From NCBI RefSeq assembly GCF_005405925.1, contig NZ_BJHV01000001.1, forward strand, positions 3,472,001-3,536,000: a stretch of DNA of 64,000 bases. The letters are read 5' to 3'. The notes beneath the pieces are model-generated. The model searched no databases and had not been told where the DNA came from. It saw only the letters and a list, made by a program, of their open reading frames with translations. This document shows, one piece after another, positions 42,568 through 51,773 of the stretch. Both the position numbers and the translations under genes were made by a program. Every line of letters begins with the position of its first letter. Within the stretch, counting starts at the first letter, position 1. This stretch comes from Streptomyces antimycoticus (GTDB lineage: Bacteria > Actinomycetota > Actinomycetes > Streptomycetales > Streptomycetaceae).

Positions 42568-43058
42568 ACGGGGTCAAACCTCTCCGACGCCCGTCGGGCG
42601 TCAGCGTAGATATCGATCTTGTAGTCGAGGACTTGGAGCGTGCTCTGGAGCTCGGCGATCCGCTCCCGCACATTCGCGCGGTGCGTGGTCAGCAGCTCCT
42701 CGCGCTCGGCGAAGGTGTGCTCGCCCTCGCGCACCAGCTCGGCGTAGCGGACCATGTCGGCGACCGGCATCCCGGTCAGCCGCAGCTTGCCGACGAGGTC
42801 GAGCCAGTCCAGGTCGCGGTTGGTGAAGCGACGCTGGCCGGTGTGCGTACGGTCGACATGCGGCATCAGCCCGATCCGCTCGTACCAGCGCAGCGTGTGT
42901 GCCGTCAGCCCGGTATGGGCGGCCACCTCACTGATCGTGTAGCCGTCCCGCCCGCTGGGCCGGGGTGCCCGCCCCTCCCCGCGCAGGCGCGGACCTTCAC
43001 CGGGGCGCTCTCCATCAGGGTCATGCCGATTCACCTCTCGCAGGTCGCCGATCCGCAC
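42564..43058 (-). CDS. MerR-family transcriptional activator
   Basis: A 164-residue regulator. The winged helix-turn-helix is DGYTISEVAAHTGLTAHTLR, then WYERIGLMPHVDRTHTGQRR; a helical dimerisation region follows (HRANVRERIAELQSTLQVLD). It has no cysteine, so a thiol-independent signal or other ligand is implied. GTG at 43056-43058 is used with GAGG close by; an alternative in-frame GTG lies eight codons downstream. The promoter about 20 bases upstream carries an 18-base palindrome in a 19-base spacer, the autoregulated MerR arrangement. Drives the aldo/keto reductase and probably the SDR at 1311-2282. Confidence 0.9.
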   Translation of the reverse strand: MRIGDLREVNRHDPDGERPGEGPRLRGEGRAPRPSGRDGYTISEVAAHTGLTAHTLRWYERIGLMPHVDRTHTGQRRFTNRDLDWLDLVGKLRLTGMPVADMVRYAELVREGEHTFAEREELLTTHRANVRERIAELQSTLQVLDYKIDIYADARRASERFDPV

Positions 43059-43076
43059 ACCTCATCGACGTCTTCA

Positions 43077-43107
43077 ACGCTATTGACTTGGAGTGCACTC
43101 CAAGCAA
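43077..43107 (-). promoter_or_regulatory. MerR-type promoter of merR-aldo/keto reductase operon
   Basis: Minus strand: -35 TTGCTT (43102-43107), a 19-base spacer, -10 TAGCGT (43077-43082). The perfect palindrome CTTGGAGTGCACTCCAAG (43087-43104) fills the spacer. It matches the SDR promoter at 2289-2319 in spacer length, -10 sequence and palindrome core. Confidence 0.78.
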
Positions 43108-43172
43108 GCGAAGATTTGGCGGAACCTTGGGTGCCGTGAGTCCGCGCGGCGCCCGCCACTAGGCTCTGTGAC

Positions 43173-43985
43173 ATGGAGAGCCTGCGGATGATCGAGAACT
43201 GGCCGGTCCCGACGGCGGCGGCCGCCGTCGTACGCGCGGACGGCACCCTGGCCGGATCGTACGGCCCGACCGGCCACCGCTTCCCCCTCGCCTCGGTCAC
43301 CAAGCCGCTCGCCGCCTACGCCGCGCTGCTCGCCGTCGAGGAGGGCGCGGTGGAGCTGGACGAACCGGCCGGGCCCGAGGGCTCCACGGTGCGCCATCTG
43401 CTGGCGCACACCTCCGGGCTGGCCTTCGACGAGCACCGCTCGGTCGCCGCGCCCGGCAACCGCCGACTCTACTCCAACGCCGGGTTCGAGGTGCTGGGCG
43501 ATCACATCGCCAAGGCCACGGACATCCCGTTCCCGGAGTATCTGCGCCAGGCGGTGCTGGAGCCGCTCGGCATGACCGGCACCGAGCTGGCCGGCTCGCC
43601 CGCCAAGGACGGCGTCTCCACCGTGGACGACCTGGTGCGCTTCGCGGCGGAGCTGCAGGCCCCGCGGCTGCTGGCGGCCGAGACGCTGGCCGAGGCCACC
43701 TCCGTGATCCATCCGGGTCTCACGGGCGTGCTGCCCGGCTACGGCCATCAGCGGCCCAACGACTGGGGGCTCGGCTTCGAGATACGCGACGGCAAGTCGC
43801 CGCACTGGACCGGCGCCTCCTCCTCGCCCCGCACCTTCGGGCATTTCGGCCAGTCCGGGACGTTCCTGTGGGTCGACCCGGACGCCCGCGCCGCCTGTGT
43901 CACCCTGACGGACCGGGCCTTCGGCCCCTGGGCCGTCGAGGTCTGGCCGACGCTCACCGACGCGATCCTGGCCGAGCTGGGCTGA
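43173..43985 (+). CDS. Beta-lactamase-family serine hydrolase
   Basis: A 270-residue class C/DD-peptidase-fold hydrolase. The active-site Ser41-x-x-Lys44 is in LASVTKPLAAYAAL, the Tyr100-Ser-Asn motif in RLYSNAGFEVLG, and the third-motif-like HFGQSGT near residue 228. No signal peptide is visible, so it acts in the cytoplasm, unlike true beta-lactamases. It is probably an esterase or peptidase. The start ATG at 43173 lies 69 bases after the MerR palindrome, but no plus-strand promoter fits that site. Confidence 0.88.
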   Translation: MESLRMIENWPVPTAAAAVVRADGTLAGSYGPTGHRFPLASVTKPLAAYAALLAVEEGAVELDEPAGPEGSTVRHLLAHTSGLAFDEHRSVAAPGNRRLYSNAGFEVLGDHIAKATDIPFPEYLRQAVLEPLGMTGTELAGSPAKDGVSTVDDLVRFAAELQAPRLLAAETLAEATSVIHPGLTGVLPGYGHQRPNDWGLGFEIRDGKSPHWTGASSSPRTFGHFGQSGTFLWVDPDARAACVTLTDRAFGPWAVEVWPTLTDAILAELG

Positions 43986-44150
43986 GCGCCCCGCGGCAGT
44001 GCCCTGGCGTGCCGTCGATCGTCTGCGGCGCCGTCGTGGCTGGTCGCCCACGCGGCGGAGCCGCACATCGACACGGCCCCGCGCCCCTTCGGGGCGCCCG
44101 CGAACCGCGGCCGACTTCCGCCGATCCGCTGAGCCCCCCTCAGCACCTCT

Positions 44151-44855
44151 TCAGCCGTAGACCGGCTCCGCGTGCATTTCCCAGATCAGCAGCTCGGCGG
44201 GGCCCTCGGCGCGCGCCTCCAGCCGCTCCGCGCCCGAGATCCGGGCCGCGTCGCCGGGCCCGAGGGTCTCCCCCTCGATCCGCGCCGCGCCGCGCACCGC
44301 ATGTGCGTACACCCACGGCGCGTCCGGCAGCGCGGTGCGCTCGCCGTCCGCCAGCCGCCGCACATGCAGCACCGCCTCGGTGCGCTCCAGCGCGTACGGG
44401 GTGCCGTCGGCGATGCCGCGCACCACCTCGTACCCGGGGTCCGTCGCGGAGCCAGGCCCGGGCACCAGCCACATCTGGACGAAGGTGAGGGGTTCGGCGC
44501 CCGCGTTGCGCTCGGTGTGACGCACTCCGCTCCCGGCACTGAGCCGCTGTACATCGCCGGGGCGCACCACGGTCCGCGCGCCGGTGGAGTCCTCGTGAGT
44601 GAGCTCACCCTCGACGACCCAGGTGACGATCTCCATATCGCGGTGCGGATGCTCGGCGAAGCCCGCACCGGGGGCGAGCCGCTCCTCGTTGCAGGCGACG
44701 AGGGATCCGAACCGCACGTTGCCGGGGTCGTAGTACCCAGAGAAGGAAAAGGCGTGGCGCGTCTCGATGCCCGCGCCCTCCCCACCCGGATACCGTGCAC
44801 CGGACCGCTGTATCCACATCACCCGGTCCACGGTAGTGCGCCCGGACCCGTCCAC
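44151..44855 (-). CDS. Pirin-family bicupin
   Basis: A 234-residue pirin protein. The N-terminal cupin binds metal through the His/Glu set in FAEHPHRDMEIVTWVVEGEL and LTHEDSTGA; the second cupin is degenerate. Family members act as quercetin dioxygenases or redox sensors. The sequence DVQRLSAGSGVRHTERN is characteristic. The N-terminus is uncertain: a GTG at 44853-44855 gives 234 residues, while an ATG 12 codons in (44819) would begin MWIQRSGARYPGG. It diverges from fasR. Confidence 0.88.
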   Translation of the reverse strand: MDGSGRTTVDRVMWIQRSGARYPGGEGAGIETRHAFSFSGYYDPGNVRFGSLVACNEERLAPGAGFAEHPHRDMEIVTWVVEGELTHEDSTGARTVVRPGDVQRLSAGSGVRHTERNAGAEPLTFVQMWLVPGPGSATDPGYEVVRGIADGTPYALERTEAVLHVRRLADGERTALPDAPWVYAHAVRGAARIEGETLGPGDAARISGAERLEARAEGPAELLIWEMHAEPVYG

Positions 44856-44929
44856 CCCCGGCCCCGCCCCTACCCCCGCGTAGCCTCCCGCCCCCAGCGC
44901 TCACCACCCGATAAGGCAGTCTTGTCCTC

Positions 44930-46114
44930 GTGCCTGAACCAGCCTCGAACACCCCACATCCGCACAGTGCCACCCTGCGCCGCCTGGAGAAGTCCTCCGG
45001 GAAGCTCGCCGCCAACGCCATCGCGCGCATGGACGAGCAGCTGCCGTGGTACCGCGCGATGCCGCCCGAGAACCGCTCCTGGATCGGGCTGGTGGCACAG
45101 GCGGGCATCGCGGCCTTCACCGAATGGTTTCGCCACCCCGAGGCGCCCCAGGCGATCAGCACCGATGTGTTCGGCACCGCCCCGCGCGAGCTGACCCGGG
45201 CGATCACGCTGCGGCAGACCGTGGAGATGGTCCGCACGACCATCGAGGTCATGGAGTCGGCGATCGACGACGTGGCGGCCCCGGGCGATGAGTCGGTGCT
45301 GCGCGAGGCGCTGCTGGTGTACGCGCGGGAGATCGCCTTCGCCACCGCCCAGGTCTACGCACAGGCCGCCGAGGCGCGCGGCGCCTGGGACGCCCGGCTG
45401 GAGTCGCTGGTGGTCAACGCGGTGCTGTCCGGGGAGGCGGACGAGGGCGCGCTGTCCCGCGCCGCGGCGCTCGGCTGGAACTCCCCCGAGCATGTGTGCG
45501 TGGTGCTGGGCACCGCCCCCGACGGGGACAGCGAGCTGACGGTCGAGGCGATCCGCCGGGCCGCCCGCCACGCGAAGCTGCAGGTCCTCACCGGGGTGCT
45601 GGGCGACCGGCTGGTGGTGGTCGCGGGCGGCTCGGACAATCCGCTGCAGGCGGCGAAGGCGCTGATCGGGCCGTATGCCCCGGGTCCGGTGGTGGCCGGT
45701 CCGGTGGTCTCCGACCTGCTGGCCGCGACCCGCTCTGCGGGGGCGGCGGCGGCCGGGCTGAAGGCGTGCACCGCCTGGCCGGACGCACCCCGTCCGGTGC
45801 TCGCCGACGATCTGCTGCCCGAGCGCGCGATGGCCGGAGACCCCGCTGCCCGTGAGCAGTTGGTGGAGGAGATCTACAGACCGCTGGAGGAAGCCGGTTC
45901 GGCACTGCTCGAGACACTGAGTGTGTACCTCGAACAGGCGAGCAGTCTGGAGGGGGCGGCCCGGATGCTCTTCGTTCACCCGAACACCGTCCGCTACCGG
46001 CTACGACGTGTGACGGACGTCACCGGATGGTCACCTTCCGACGTCAGGTCGGCGTTTACTCTGCGCATAGCCCTGATCCTGGGCCGTCTCGCCGACGCGA
46101 ACATATTGCCCTGA
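44930..46114 (+). CDS. fasR: Fatty-acid synthesis regulator of PucR/CdaR type
   Basis: A 394-residue activator starting GTG at 44930. An N-terminal RsbR-like/GGDEF-related region (TAPRELTRAITLRQTVEMVR) precedes the C-terminal PucR-type helix-turn-helix YLEQASSLEGAARMLFVHPN then TVRYRLRRVTDVTGW. It lies directly upstream of fabD-fabH-acpP-fabF in the same orientation, exactly as in S. coelicolor, where FasR activates that operon by binding upstream of fabD. The 89-base gap to fabD is the likely binding region. Confidence 0.95.
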   Translation: MPEPASNTPHPHSATLRRLEKSSGKLAANAIARMDEQLPWYRAMPPENRSWIGLVAQAGIAAFTEWFRHPEAPQAISTDVFGTAPRELTRAITLRQTVEMVRTTIEVMESAIDDVAAPGDESVLREALLVYAREIAFATAQVYAQAAEARGAWDARLESLVVNAVLSGEADEGALSRAAALGWNSPEHVCVVLGTAPDGDSELTVEAIRRAARHAKLQVLTGVLGDRLVVVAGGSDNPLQAAKALIGPYAPGPVVAGPVVSDLLAATRSAGAAAAGLKACTAWPDAPRPVLADDLLPERAMAGDPAAREQLVEEIYRPLEEAGSALLETLSVYLEQASSLEGAARMLFVHPNTVRYRLRRVTDVTGWSPSDVRSAFTLRIALILGRLADANILP

Positions 46115-46203
46115 CCGTTTGTTGGACCTCCACAATTCCCCTGACGGTTCTTCGTCCTTGTCCTCACGGGCGAGTCGGACCGTCCACAAGAGAGAGTGTG
46201 AGA

Positions 46204-47199
46204 GTGCTCGTACTCGTCGCTCCCGGCCAAGGCGCTCAAAAGCCCGGCTTCCTCACCCCCTGGCTCGACCTGCCCGGCGTCACCGAACGTCTGACGTGGT
46301 GGTCGGCCGTGTCCGGGCTGGACCTCATCCACTACGGCACCAAGGCCGACGAGGAGGAGATCCGCGACACCGCGGTGGCCCAGCCGCTGCTGGTGGCCGC
46401 CGGTCTGGTCTCCGCCCACGCGCTGTTCGGCGAGGGCATCGAGGGCGCGACCGGTCTCGCGGGGCTGCCGAGCCGTATCGGCGCGGTCGCGGGCCACAGC
46501 GTCGGCGAGATCACCGCGGCCGTGGCCGCCGGTGTGCTCACCGACGAGGCGGCCATGGTGCTGGTCCGCCGGCGCGGGCTCGCCATGGCGGAGGCCGCGA
46601 GCCGCACCGAGACCGGAATGGCCGCCATACTGGGTGGTGAGCAGGACGATGTCGTCGCCCATCTCGACAAGCACGGACTGACCCCGGCGAACGTCAACGG
46701 CGCCGGCCAGATCGTGGCCGCGGGCACCGCCGAGCAGCTCGCGGCGCTGGCCGAGGACAAGCCCGAGGGGGTGCGCCGCGTCGTGCCGCTCAAGGTGGCC
46801 GGCGCGTTCCACACCGATCACATGGCACCGGCGGTCGCCGCCCTCGAGGCCTTGGTCGCGGGCGTTCCGGTGGCCGATCCGCGCACCGCTTACGTCTCCA
46901 ACCGTGACGGCGGGGTCGTGACGTCCGGGGCCGGGGTGATCGAGCGCATGGTCGCCCAGGTGTCCAACCCGGTGCGCTGGGACCTGTGCATGGAGACCTT
47001 CCAGGCGCTGGGCGTCACCGCGCTGATCGAGGTGGCCCCGGGCGGCACGCTCACCGGCATCGCCAAGCGTGCGCTGCCGGGCGTCACCAACCTGGCGCTG
47101 AAGACTCCGGACGATCTCGACGCGGCCCGTGCGCTGATCGAGGAGCACGCCATTCCCGCCGTCGCCACACCGGCCGAAGAGGAGCTCCGAGAAGCATGA
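46204..47199 (+). CDS. fabD: Malonyl-CoA:ACP transacylase
   Basis: A 331-residue FabD loading malonyl onto ACP. The nucleophile Ser99 is in VAGHSVGEITAAVAAG; the oxyanion Gln is in APGQGAQKPGF; the base His is in GAFHTDHMAPAV. GTG at 46204 gives MLVLVAPGQGAQ, the normal Streptomyces N-terminus; a GTG two codons upstream is an alternative. First gene of the fab operon, overlapping fabH by ATGA. Slightly longer than usual because of a C-terminal tail (AVATPAEEELREA). Confidence 0.97.
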   Translation: MLVLVAPGQGAQKPGFLTPWLDLPGVTERLTWWSAVSGLDLIHYGTKADEEEIRDTAVAQPLLVAAGLVSAHALFGEGIEGATGLAGLPSRIGAVAGHSVGEITAAVAAGVLTDEAAMVLVRRRGLAMAEAASRTETGMAAILGGEQDDVVAHLDKHGLTPANVNGAGQIVAAGTAEQLAALAEDKPEGVRRVVPLKVAGAFHTDHMAPAVAALEALVAGVPVADPRTAYVSNRDGGVVTSGAGVIERMVAQVSNPVRWDLCMETFQALGVTALIEVAPGGTLTGIAKRALPGVTNLALKTPDDLDAARALIEEHAIPAVATPAEEELREA

Positions 47200-48206
47200 C
47201 CGCGAAGATCAAGCCCAGTAAGGGCGCCCCGTACGCGCGCATTCTCGGCGTCGGTGGCTACCGTCCGACCCGGGTGGTGCCGAACGAGGAGATCCTCAAG
47301 CACATCGACTCCTCGGACGAGTGGATCCGCTCCCGCTCGGGTATCGCCACCCGGCACTGGGCCGGTCCGGATGAGACGGTCGCCGCCATGTCCGTGGAGG
47401 CCGGCGGCAAGGCCATCGCCGACGCCGGCCTGAGCCCGGAACAGATCGGCGCCGTGATCGTCTCGACGGTCTCGCACTTCAAGCAGACCCCCGCGATCGC
47501 GACCGAGATCGCGCATCTGCTGGGCACCGGCAAGCCGGCCGCCTTCGACATCTCGGCGGGCTGTGCCGGCTTCGGCTACGGGCTGACCCTCGCCAAGGGC
47601 ATGATCACCGACGGCACCGCGGAGCATGTGCTGGTCATCGGGGTCGAGCGGCTTTCGGACCTGACCGACCTGGAGGACCGCGCGACGGCCTTCCTGTTCG
47701 GCGACGGTGCCGGCGCCGTGGTGGTCGGCCCCTCCAAGGAGCCCGCGATCGGCCCCACCGTCTGGGGCTCGGAGGGCGACAAGTCCGACACCATCACCCA
47801 GACGCTGCCCTGGGACGTCTACCGCGACCAGGACGCCGCCGAGGTGCGCTACCCGGCGCTGCGCCAGGAGGGCCAGGCGGTCTTCCGCTGGGCCGTCTAC
47901 GAGATGGCGAAGGTCGCCCAGCAGGCCCTGGACGAGGCCGGGGTCGCTCCGGAGGACCTCGACGCGTTCATCCCCCACCAGGCCAATATGCGGATCATCG
48001 ACTCGATGATCAAAACCCTCAAGCTGCCGGAGCATGTCACGGTCGCCCGTGATGTGGAGACCACCGGCAACACCTCGGCCGCCTCCATTCCGCTCGCCAT
48101 GGAGCGGCTGTTGGCGACGGGGCAGGCGAAGAGCGGCGACACCGCGCTCGTCATCGGATTCGGAGCGGGTCTCGTCTACGCAGCGACGGTCGTTACCCTC
48201 CCTTAG
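47196..48206 (+). CDS. fabH: Beta-ketoacyl-ACP synthase III
   Basis: A 336-residue initiating condensing enzyme that joins acyl-CoA (branched starters in Streptomyces) with malonyl-ACP. The triad is Cys123 (DISAGCAGFGYGL), His261 (FIPHQANMRI) and Asn292 (ETTGNTSAAS). The ATG at 47196 overlaps the fabD stop. Gap of 82 bases to acpP. Sequence complete. Confidence 0.97.
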   Translation: MTAKIKPSKGAPYARILGVGGYRPTRVVPNEEILKHIDSSDEWIRSRSGIATRHWAGPDETVAAMSVEAGGKAIADAGLSPEQIGAVIVSTVSHFKQTPAIATEIAHLLGTGKPAAFDISAGCAGFGYGLTLAKGMITDGTAEHVLVIGVERLSDLTDLEDRATAFLFGDGAGAVVVGPSKEPAIGPTVWGSEGDKSDTITQTLPWDVYRDQDAAEVRYPALRQEGQAVFRWAVYEMAKVAQQALDEAGVAPEDLDAFIPHQANMRIIDSMIKTLKLPEHVTVARDVETTGNTSAASIPLAMERLLATGQAKSGDTALVIGFGAGLVYAATVVTLP

Positions 48207-48288
48207 GCTCCATAGTCCATATCCACGCAGCTCGGCAGAAGTCGGACGCTGCGCCACCACCGCAACACACCGAAGAAGGAGCGCCGCA

Positions 48289-48537
48289 ATGGCCGCCACT
48301 CAGGAAGAGATCCTCGAGGGTCTCGCCGAGATCGTCAACGAGATCGCCGGTATCCCGACCGAGGACGTCCTGCTGGACAAGTCCTTCACCGACGACCTGG
48401 ACGTCGACTCGCTGTCCATGGTCGAGGTGGTCGTCGCCGCCGAGGAGCGCTTCGACGTGAAGATCCCGGACGACGACGTCAAGAACCTCAAGACCGTCGG
48501 CGACGCCGTCGACTACATCCTCAAGCACCAGGGCTGA
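48289..48537 (+). CDS. acpP: Acyl carrier protein
   Basis: An 82-residue acidic ACP. The phosphopantetheine serine is Ser41 in LDVDSLSMVEVVVAAEE. GAAGGAG lies just before the ATG at 48289. It shuttles fatty-acyl intermediates for FabD, FabH and FabF in the same operon. Confidence 0.98.
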   Translation: MAATQEEILEGLAEIVNEIAGIPTEDVLLDKSFTDDLDVDSLSMVEVVVAAEERFDVKIPDDDVKNLKTVGDAVDYILKHQG

Positions 48538-48610
48538 GCCCCCTAAGGCCGTTGTCGCCACCCATGCGGTGGCGGGTCCAGCACCTTCTACACGTGGAGT
48601 AGGAATTCCT

Positions 48611-49876
48611 GTGAACTCGACCAATCGCACCGTGGTCGTCACCGGTGTTGGTGCCACGACGCCGCTGGGTGGCGACGCCTCAACGACCTGGGAGGCCCTG
48701 CTGGCCGGCCGGTCCGGCGTCAACCTCCTGGAGGAGGAATGGGCGGCCGAGTTGCCGGTCCGCATCGCCGCGAAGATCGCGGTGGAGCCGGGCACCGTCA
48801 TCCCTCGCCCGCAGGCCCGCAAGCTCGACCGATCGGCGCAGTTCGCCCTGATCGCGGCCCGTGAGGCATGGGCGGACGCGGGCTTCACCGCCAAGGCGGG
48901 CGAGGACCCGTCGGTCGACCCCGACCGGCTCGGCGCGGTCGTGGCTTCCGGCATCGGCGGGGTGACCACCCTGCTCGACCAGTACGACGTCCTGCGCGAG
49001 AAGGGCGTCCGCAAGGTCTCCCCGCACACCGTGCCGATGCTGATGCCCAACGGCCCGGCGGCCAACGTGGGCCTGGAGGTCGGCGCCCGCGCCGGCGTCC
49101 ACACGCCGGTCAGCGCGTGCGCGTCCGGCGCGGAGGCCATCGGCTACGCCATCGAGATGATCCGCACCGGCCGCGCCGATGTGGTCGTCGCGGGCGGCAC
49201 CGAGGCGTCCATCCACCCGCTCCCCATCGTCGCGTTCGGCAACATGATGGCGATGTCCAAGAACAACGACGACCCGCAGGGCGCCTCGCGCCCGTTCGAC
49301 GTCGACCGCAACGGCTTCGTGATGGGCGAGGGCTCGGGCGCCATCGTCCTGGAGTCGGCGGAGCACGCCGCCGCGCGCGGCGCCCGGGTGTACGCGCAGG
49401 CGGTCGGCCAGGGCATCTCGGCCGACGCCCACCACATCACCCAGCCGGAGCCGTCCGGCAACGGCATCGCGCACGCGCTGCAGAACCTGGTGCAGAACAC
49501 CGGCCTGAACGGCTCCGAGGTCGCGCATGTCAACGCGCACGCGACCTCGACGCCGCAAGGCGATGTGGCCGAGATCAAGGCGCTGCGCAAGGTCTTCGGT
49601 GACGATGTGGACCAGATGGCGATCTCCGCCACCAAGTCCATGACGGGGCATCTGCTGGGCGGCGCCGGCGGTGTGGAGACGGTGGCCAGCGTGCTCGCGC
49701 TGTACCACCGGATCGCCCCGCCGACGATCAACCTGGTCTCCCCGGACCCGGAGGCGGACGCGGACTTCGTGACCGGCGAGCCCCGGTCGCTGCCGGGTCA
49801 GGGCCCGATCGTCGCGCTGAACGACTCGTTCGGCTTCGGCGGCCACAATGTGGTGCTGGCCTTCCGCACGGTCTGA
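48611..49876 (+). CDS. fabF: Beta-ketoacyl-ACP synthase II
   Basis: A 421-residue elongating condensing enzyme. Active-site Cys170 is in PVSACASGAEAIGYA; the two histidines are in VAHVNAHATSTPQGD and KSMTGHLLGGAGGVE. GTG at 48611 with GGAGTAGGA upstream. Last gene of the fasR-fab group; a short gap precedes the convergent dehydrogenase gene. Confidence 0.97.
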   Translation: MNSTNRTVVVTGVGATTPLGGDASTTWEALLAGRSGVNLLEEEWAAELPVRIAAKIAVEPGTVIPRPQARKLDRSAQFALIAAREAWADAGFTAKAGEDPSVDPDRLGAVVASGIGGVTTLLDQYDVLREKGVRKVSPHTVPMLMPNGPAANVGLEVGARAGVHTPVSACASGAEAIGYAIEMIRTGRADVVVAGGTEASIHPLPIVAFGNMMAMSKNNDDPQGASRPFDVDRNGFVMGEGSGAIVLESAEHAAARGARVYAQAVGQGISADAHHITQPEPSGNGIAHALQNLVQNTGLNGSEVAHVNAHATSTPQGDVAEIKALRKVFGDDVDQMAISATKSMTGHLLGGAGGVETVASVLALYHRIAPPTINLVSPDPEADADFVTGEPRSLPGQGPIVALNDSFGFGGHNVVLAFRTV

Positions 49877-49978
49877 CGCGCGGACGGCCTGAGGACCTGA
49901 TGGCTTGATGGCTATGTGACGCGCTGAAGAACGAGTGTGGCCCGCCTCCGGCTCCGGCCGGGGCGGGCCGTTCGTGTG

Positions 49979-50872
49979 TCAGGGGGCCTCGCCGTCGAAG
50001 CTGGCGAAGTACGAGGCCACCATGTCCTCGTCGCCATGACCCGCCTCGATGGCGCGGCGGAACCGCTCCTGGCCCGCGGCCGCCAGGTCCAGCCGCACTC
50101 CGGCGCGCTCCCCGGCCTCCACGATCAGCCGGGCGTCCTTCTCGGCGGTCTTGGTCGCGAAGCTGGGCTCGAGGTCGCCCCGGAAGAGCTGGCCCGACTT
50201 GACCCGCATATAGCCGTTGTCCAGCGGTCCGCCCTCCACCCCGTCCAGGAAGCCCTGGAAGTCCACGCCCAGCCCCTTGGCGAGGGCGACCGCCTCGGCG
50301 GTGGCGTGGGTGACGTTCAGGACCCAGCTGTTGAGCACCAGCTTGAGCCGGGTGGCGGCGGCGCCCTCCGCGCTGTCGCCGACCCACACCGTACGGCTGC
50401 CGATGGCGTCGAAAACCGGCCAGACGACCGGGCGGACGGAGTGGGGGCCGGCGGCCAGCACCAGAAGCTGTCCGCTCTCCGCGGGCTGCTTGGTGCCGAG
50501 GACGGGCGAGTCGATGAGAAGGAGGTCCTTCTCGTGGGCGAACGCGGCGAGCGATTCCATCGCCTCCAGCCCCGCCGTGGTGGCCTGCGCCCATACGGCC
50601 CCGGGGCGCAGCGCGGGGGCGGCCTGCCGCATCGTCTCGAGGGCCGCGGCGCCGTCGTAGAGGATCGTCAGGACGACATCGGCGCCGTCCACGGCCTCGG
50701 CCGGGGTGTCGGTGACGCGTACGCCGTCCTGGCCGAGCGGCTCGGCCTTGGACCGGGTGCGGTTCCACGCACGGACGTCGAGCCCGGAGCGGGCGAGGTT
50801 GCGGGCCATGCCGGAGCCCATGATGCCGGTGCCGAGGACCGCGACGGACGTTGCCGGGAGTTGTTCGGTCAT
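49979..50872 (-). CDS. Beta-hydroxyacid dehydrogenase family protein
   Basis: A 297-residue NAD(P)-dependent enzyme of the 3-hydroxyisobutyrate/6-phosphogluconate dehydrogenase superfamily. The Rossmann motif VAVLGTGIMGSGMARNLARS is at the N-terminus; the substrate helix includes LIDSPVLGTKQPAESGQLLV; the conserved Lys region is ATRLKLVLNSWVLNV. Some members act as imine reductases. Convergent with fabF. Substrate not identifiable. Confidence 0.92.
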   Translation of the reverse strand: MTEQLPATSVAVLGTGIMGSGMARNLARSGLDVRAWNRTRSKAEPLGQDGVRVTDTPAEAVDGADVVLTILYDGAAALETMRQAAPALRPGAVWAQATTAGLEAMESLAAFAHEKDLLLIDSPVLGTKQPAESGQLLVLAAGPHSVRPVVWPVFDAIGSRTVWVGDSAEGAAATRLKLVLNSWVLNVTHATAEAVALAKGLGVDFQGFLDGVEGGPLDNGYMRVKSGQLFRGDLEPSFATKTAEKDARLIVEAGERAGVRLDLAAAGQERFRRAIEAGHGDEDMVASYFASFDGEAP

Positions 50873-50953
50873 GCCGCCACGCTAAGACCTGAAGCGTGCT
50901 CCAGGACAAAGGGGTGGCGGCGCGTCAGGCACTCGGACGAGCGCGTCAGGCGC

Positions 50954-51448
50954 TCAGACGACCTGGTGCAGCCAGCGGACGGGGGCGCCCTCACCCGCGT
51001 AGCGGAACGGCTCCAGTTCGTCGTCCCAGGGCTTGCCGAGCAGTTTGGCGATCTCCGCCTCGAGGTCGCTCTCGCCGCGGACGGAGCGGGCGAGGGCGGC
51101 GCGCAGCCGGTCCTCGGGGATCAGGATGTCGCCGTGCATTCCGGTGACGGCGTGGAAGATGCCCAGTTCGGGGGTGGAGCTGTAGCGCTCGCCCTCGGCG
51201 GTGGCGCAGGGCTCGGCGGTCACCTCGAAGCGCAGCAGATGCCAGCCGCGCAGGGCGGACGCCATTTTGGAGGCCGTGCCGACCTCACCCTGCCAGGAGA
51301 ACTCGGCACGCCAGGTGCCGTTCGCCGCGGGTTGCTTGATCCAGTCGAGGGTGACACGCACGCCGAGGACGCCCGCGATGGCCCATTCGACATGCGGGCA
51401 CAGCGCGCGCGGAGCGGAGTGCACATACAGAACTCCACGTGTCGTCAC
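50954..51448 (-). CDS. DUF3145 protein
   Basis: A 164-residue actinobacterial protein: TRGVLYVHSAPRALCPHVEW, GVLGVRVTLDWIKQP, LRGWHLLRFEVTAEPC and GERYSSTPELGIFHAVTGMH. It starts GTG at 51446-51448 after GGAGG. Members of the family are conserved near the fab genes in streptomycetes, with unknown function; no catalytic motif is recognisable. Confidence 0.92.
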   Translation of the reverse strand: MTTRGVLYVHSAPRALCPHVEWAIAGVLGVRVTLDWIKQPAANGTWRAEFSWQGEVGTASKMASALRGWHLLRFEVTAEPCATAEGERYSSTPELGIFHAVTGMHGDILIPEDRLRAALARSVRGESDLEAEIAKLLGKPWDDELEPFRYAGEGAPVRWLHQVV

Positions 51449-51773
51449 CGGGGCCTCCTGTGCGGTTCGAGGTGCGCCTTCCCCAGCGGCCTCGCGCCCG
51501 TACCGGTCCCGCCCGGGACATCGGATCACATTCTGCCCTAGTGATCACTTCCACACCAGTCTCGACGTCACCTTCAGTGAAATTTATCGTGCAGAATTCT
51601 CTAGAAAGTGGACAGGATGTGACGGGGCGTAATGTGCTGGTACCGCATAGCGCGCCTTGTCGCCGGGACGGCGCTCATCAGGCCAAGAAAAACGTACCGT
51701 GCGATCCAGCCGGAGGAGTGACGTACCGTCGGTCCGGATAGGTATCACCCAACAGCCGGAAGGGGGAACAGCC

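Noticed and set aside
43083..43113. Plus-strand promoter for the beta-lactamase-family gene at the MerR palindrome
   Set aside because: TTGACT is present but no -10 lies at a 17-19 base distance; the fit is clear only on the minus strand.
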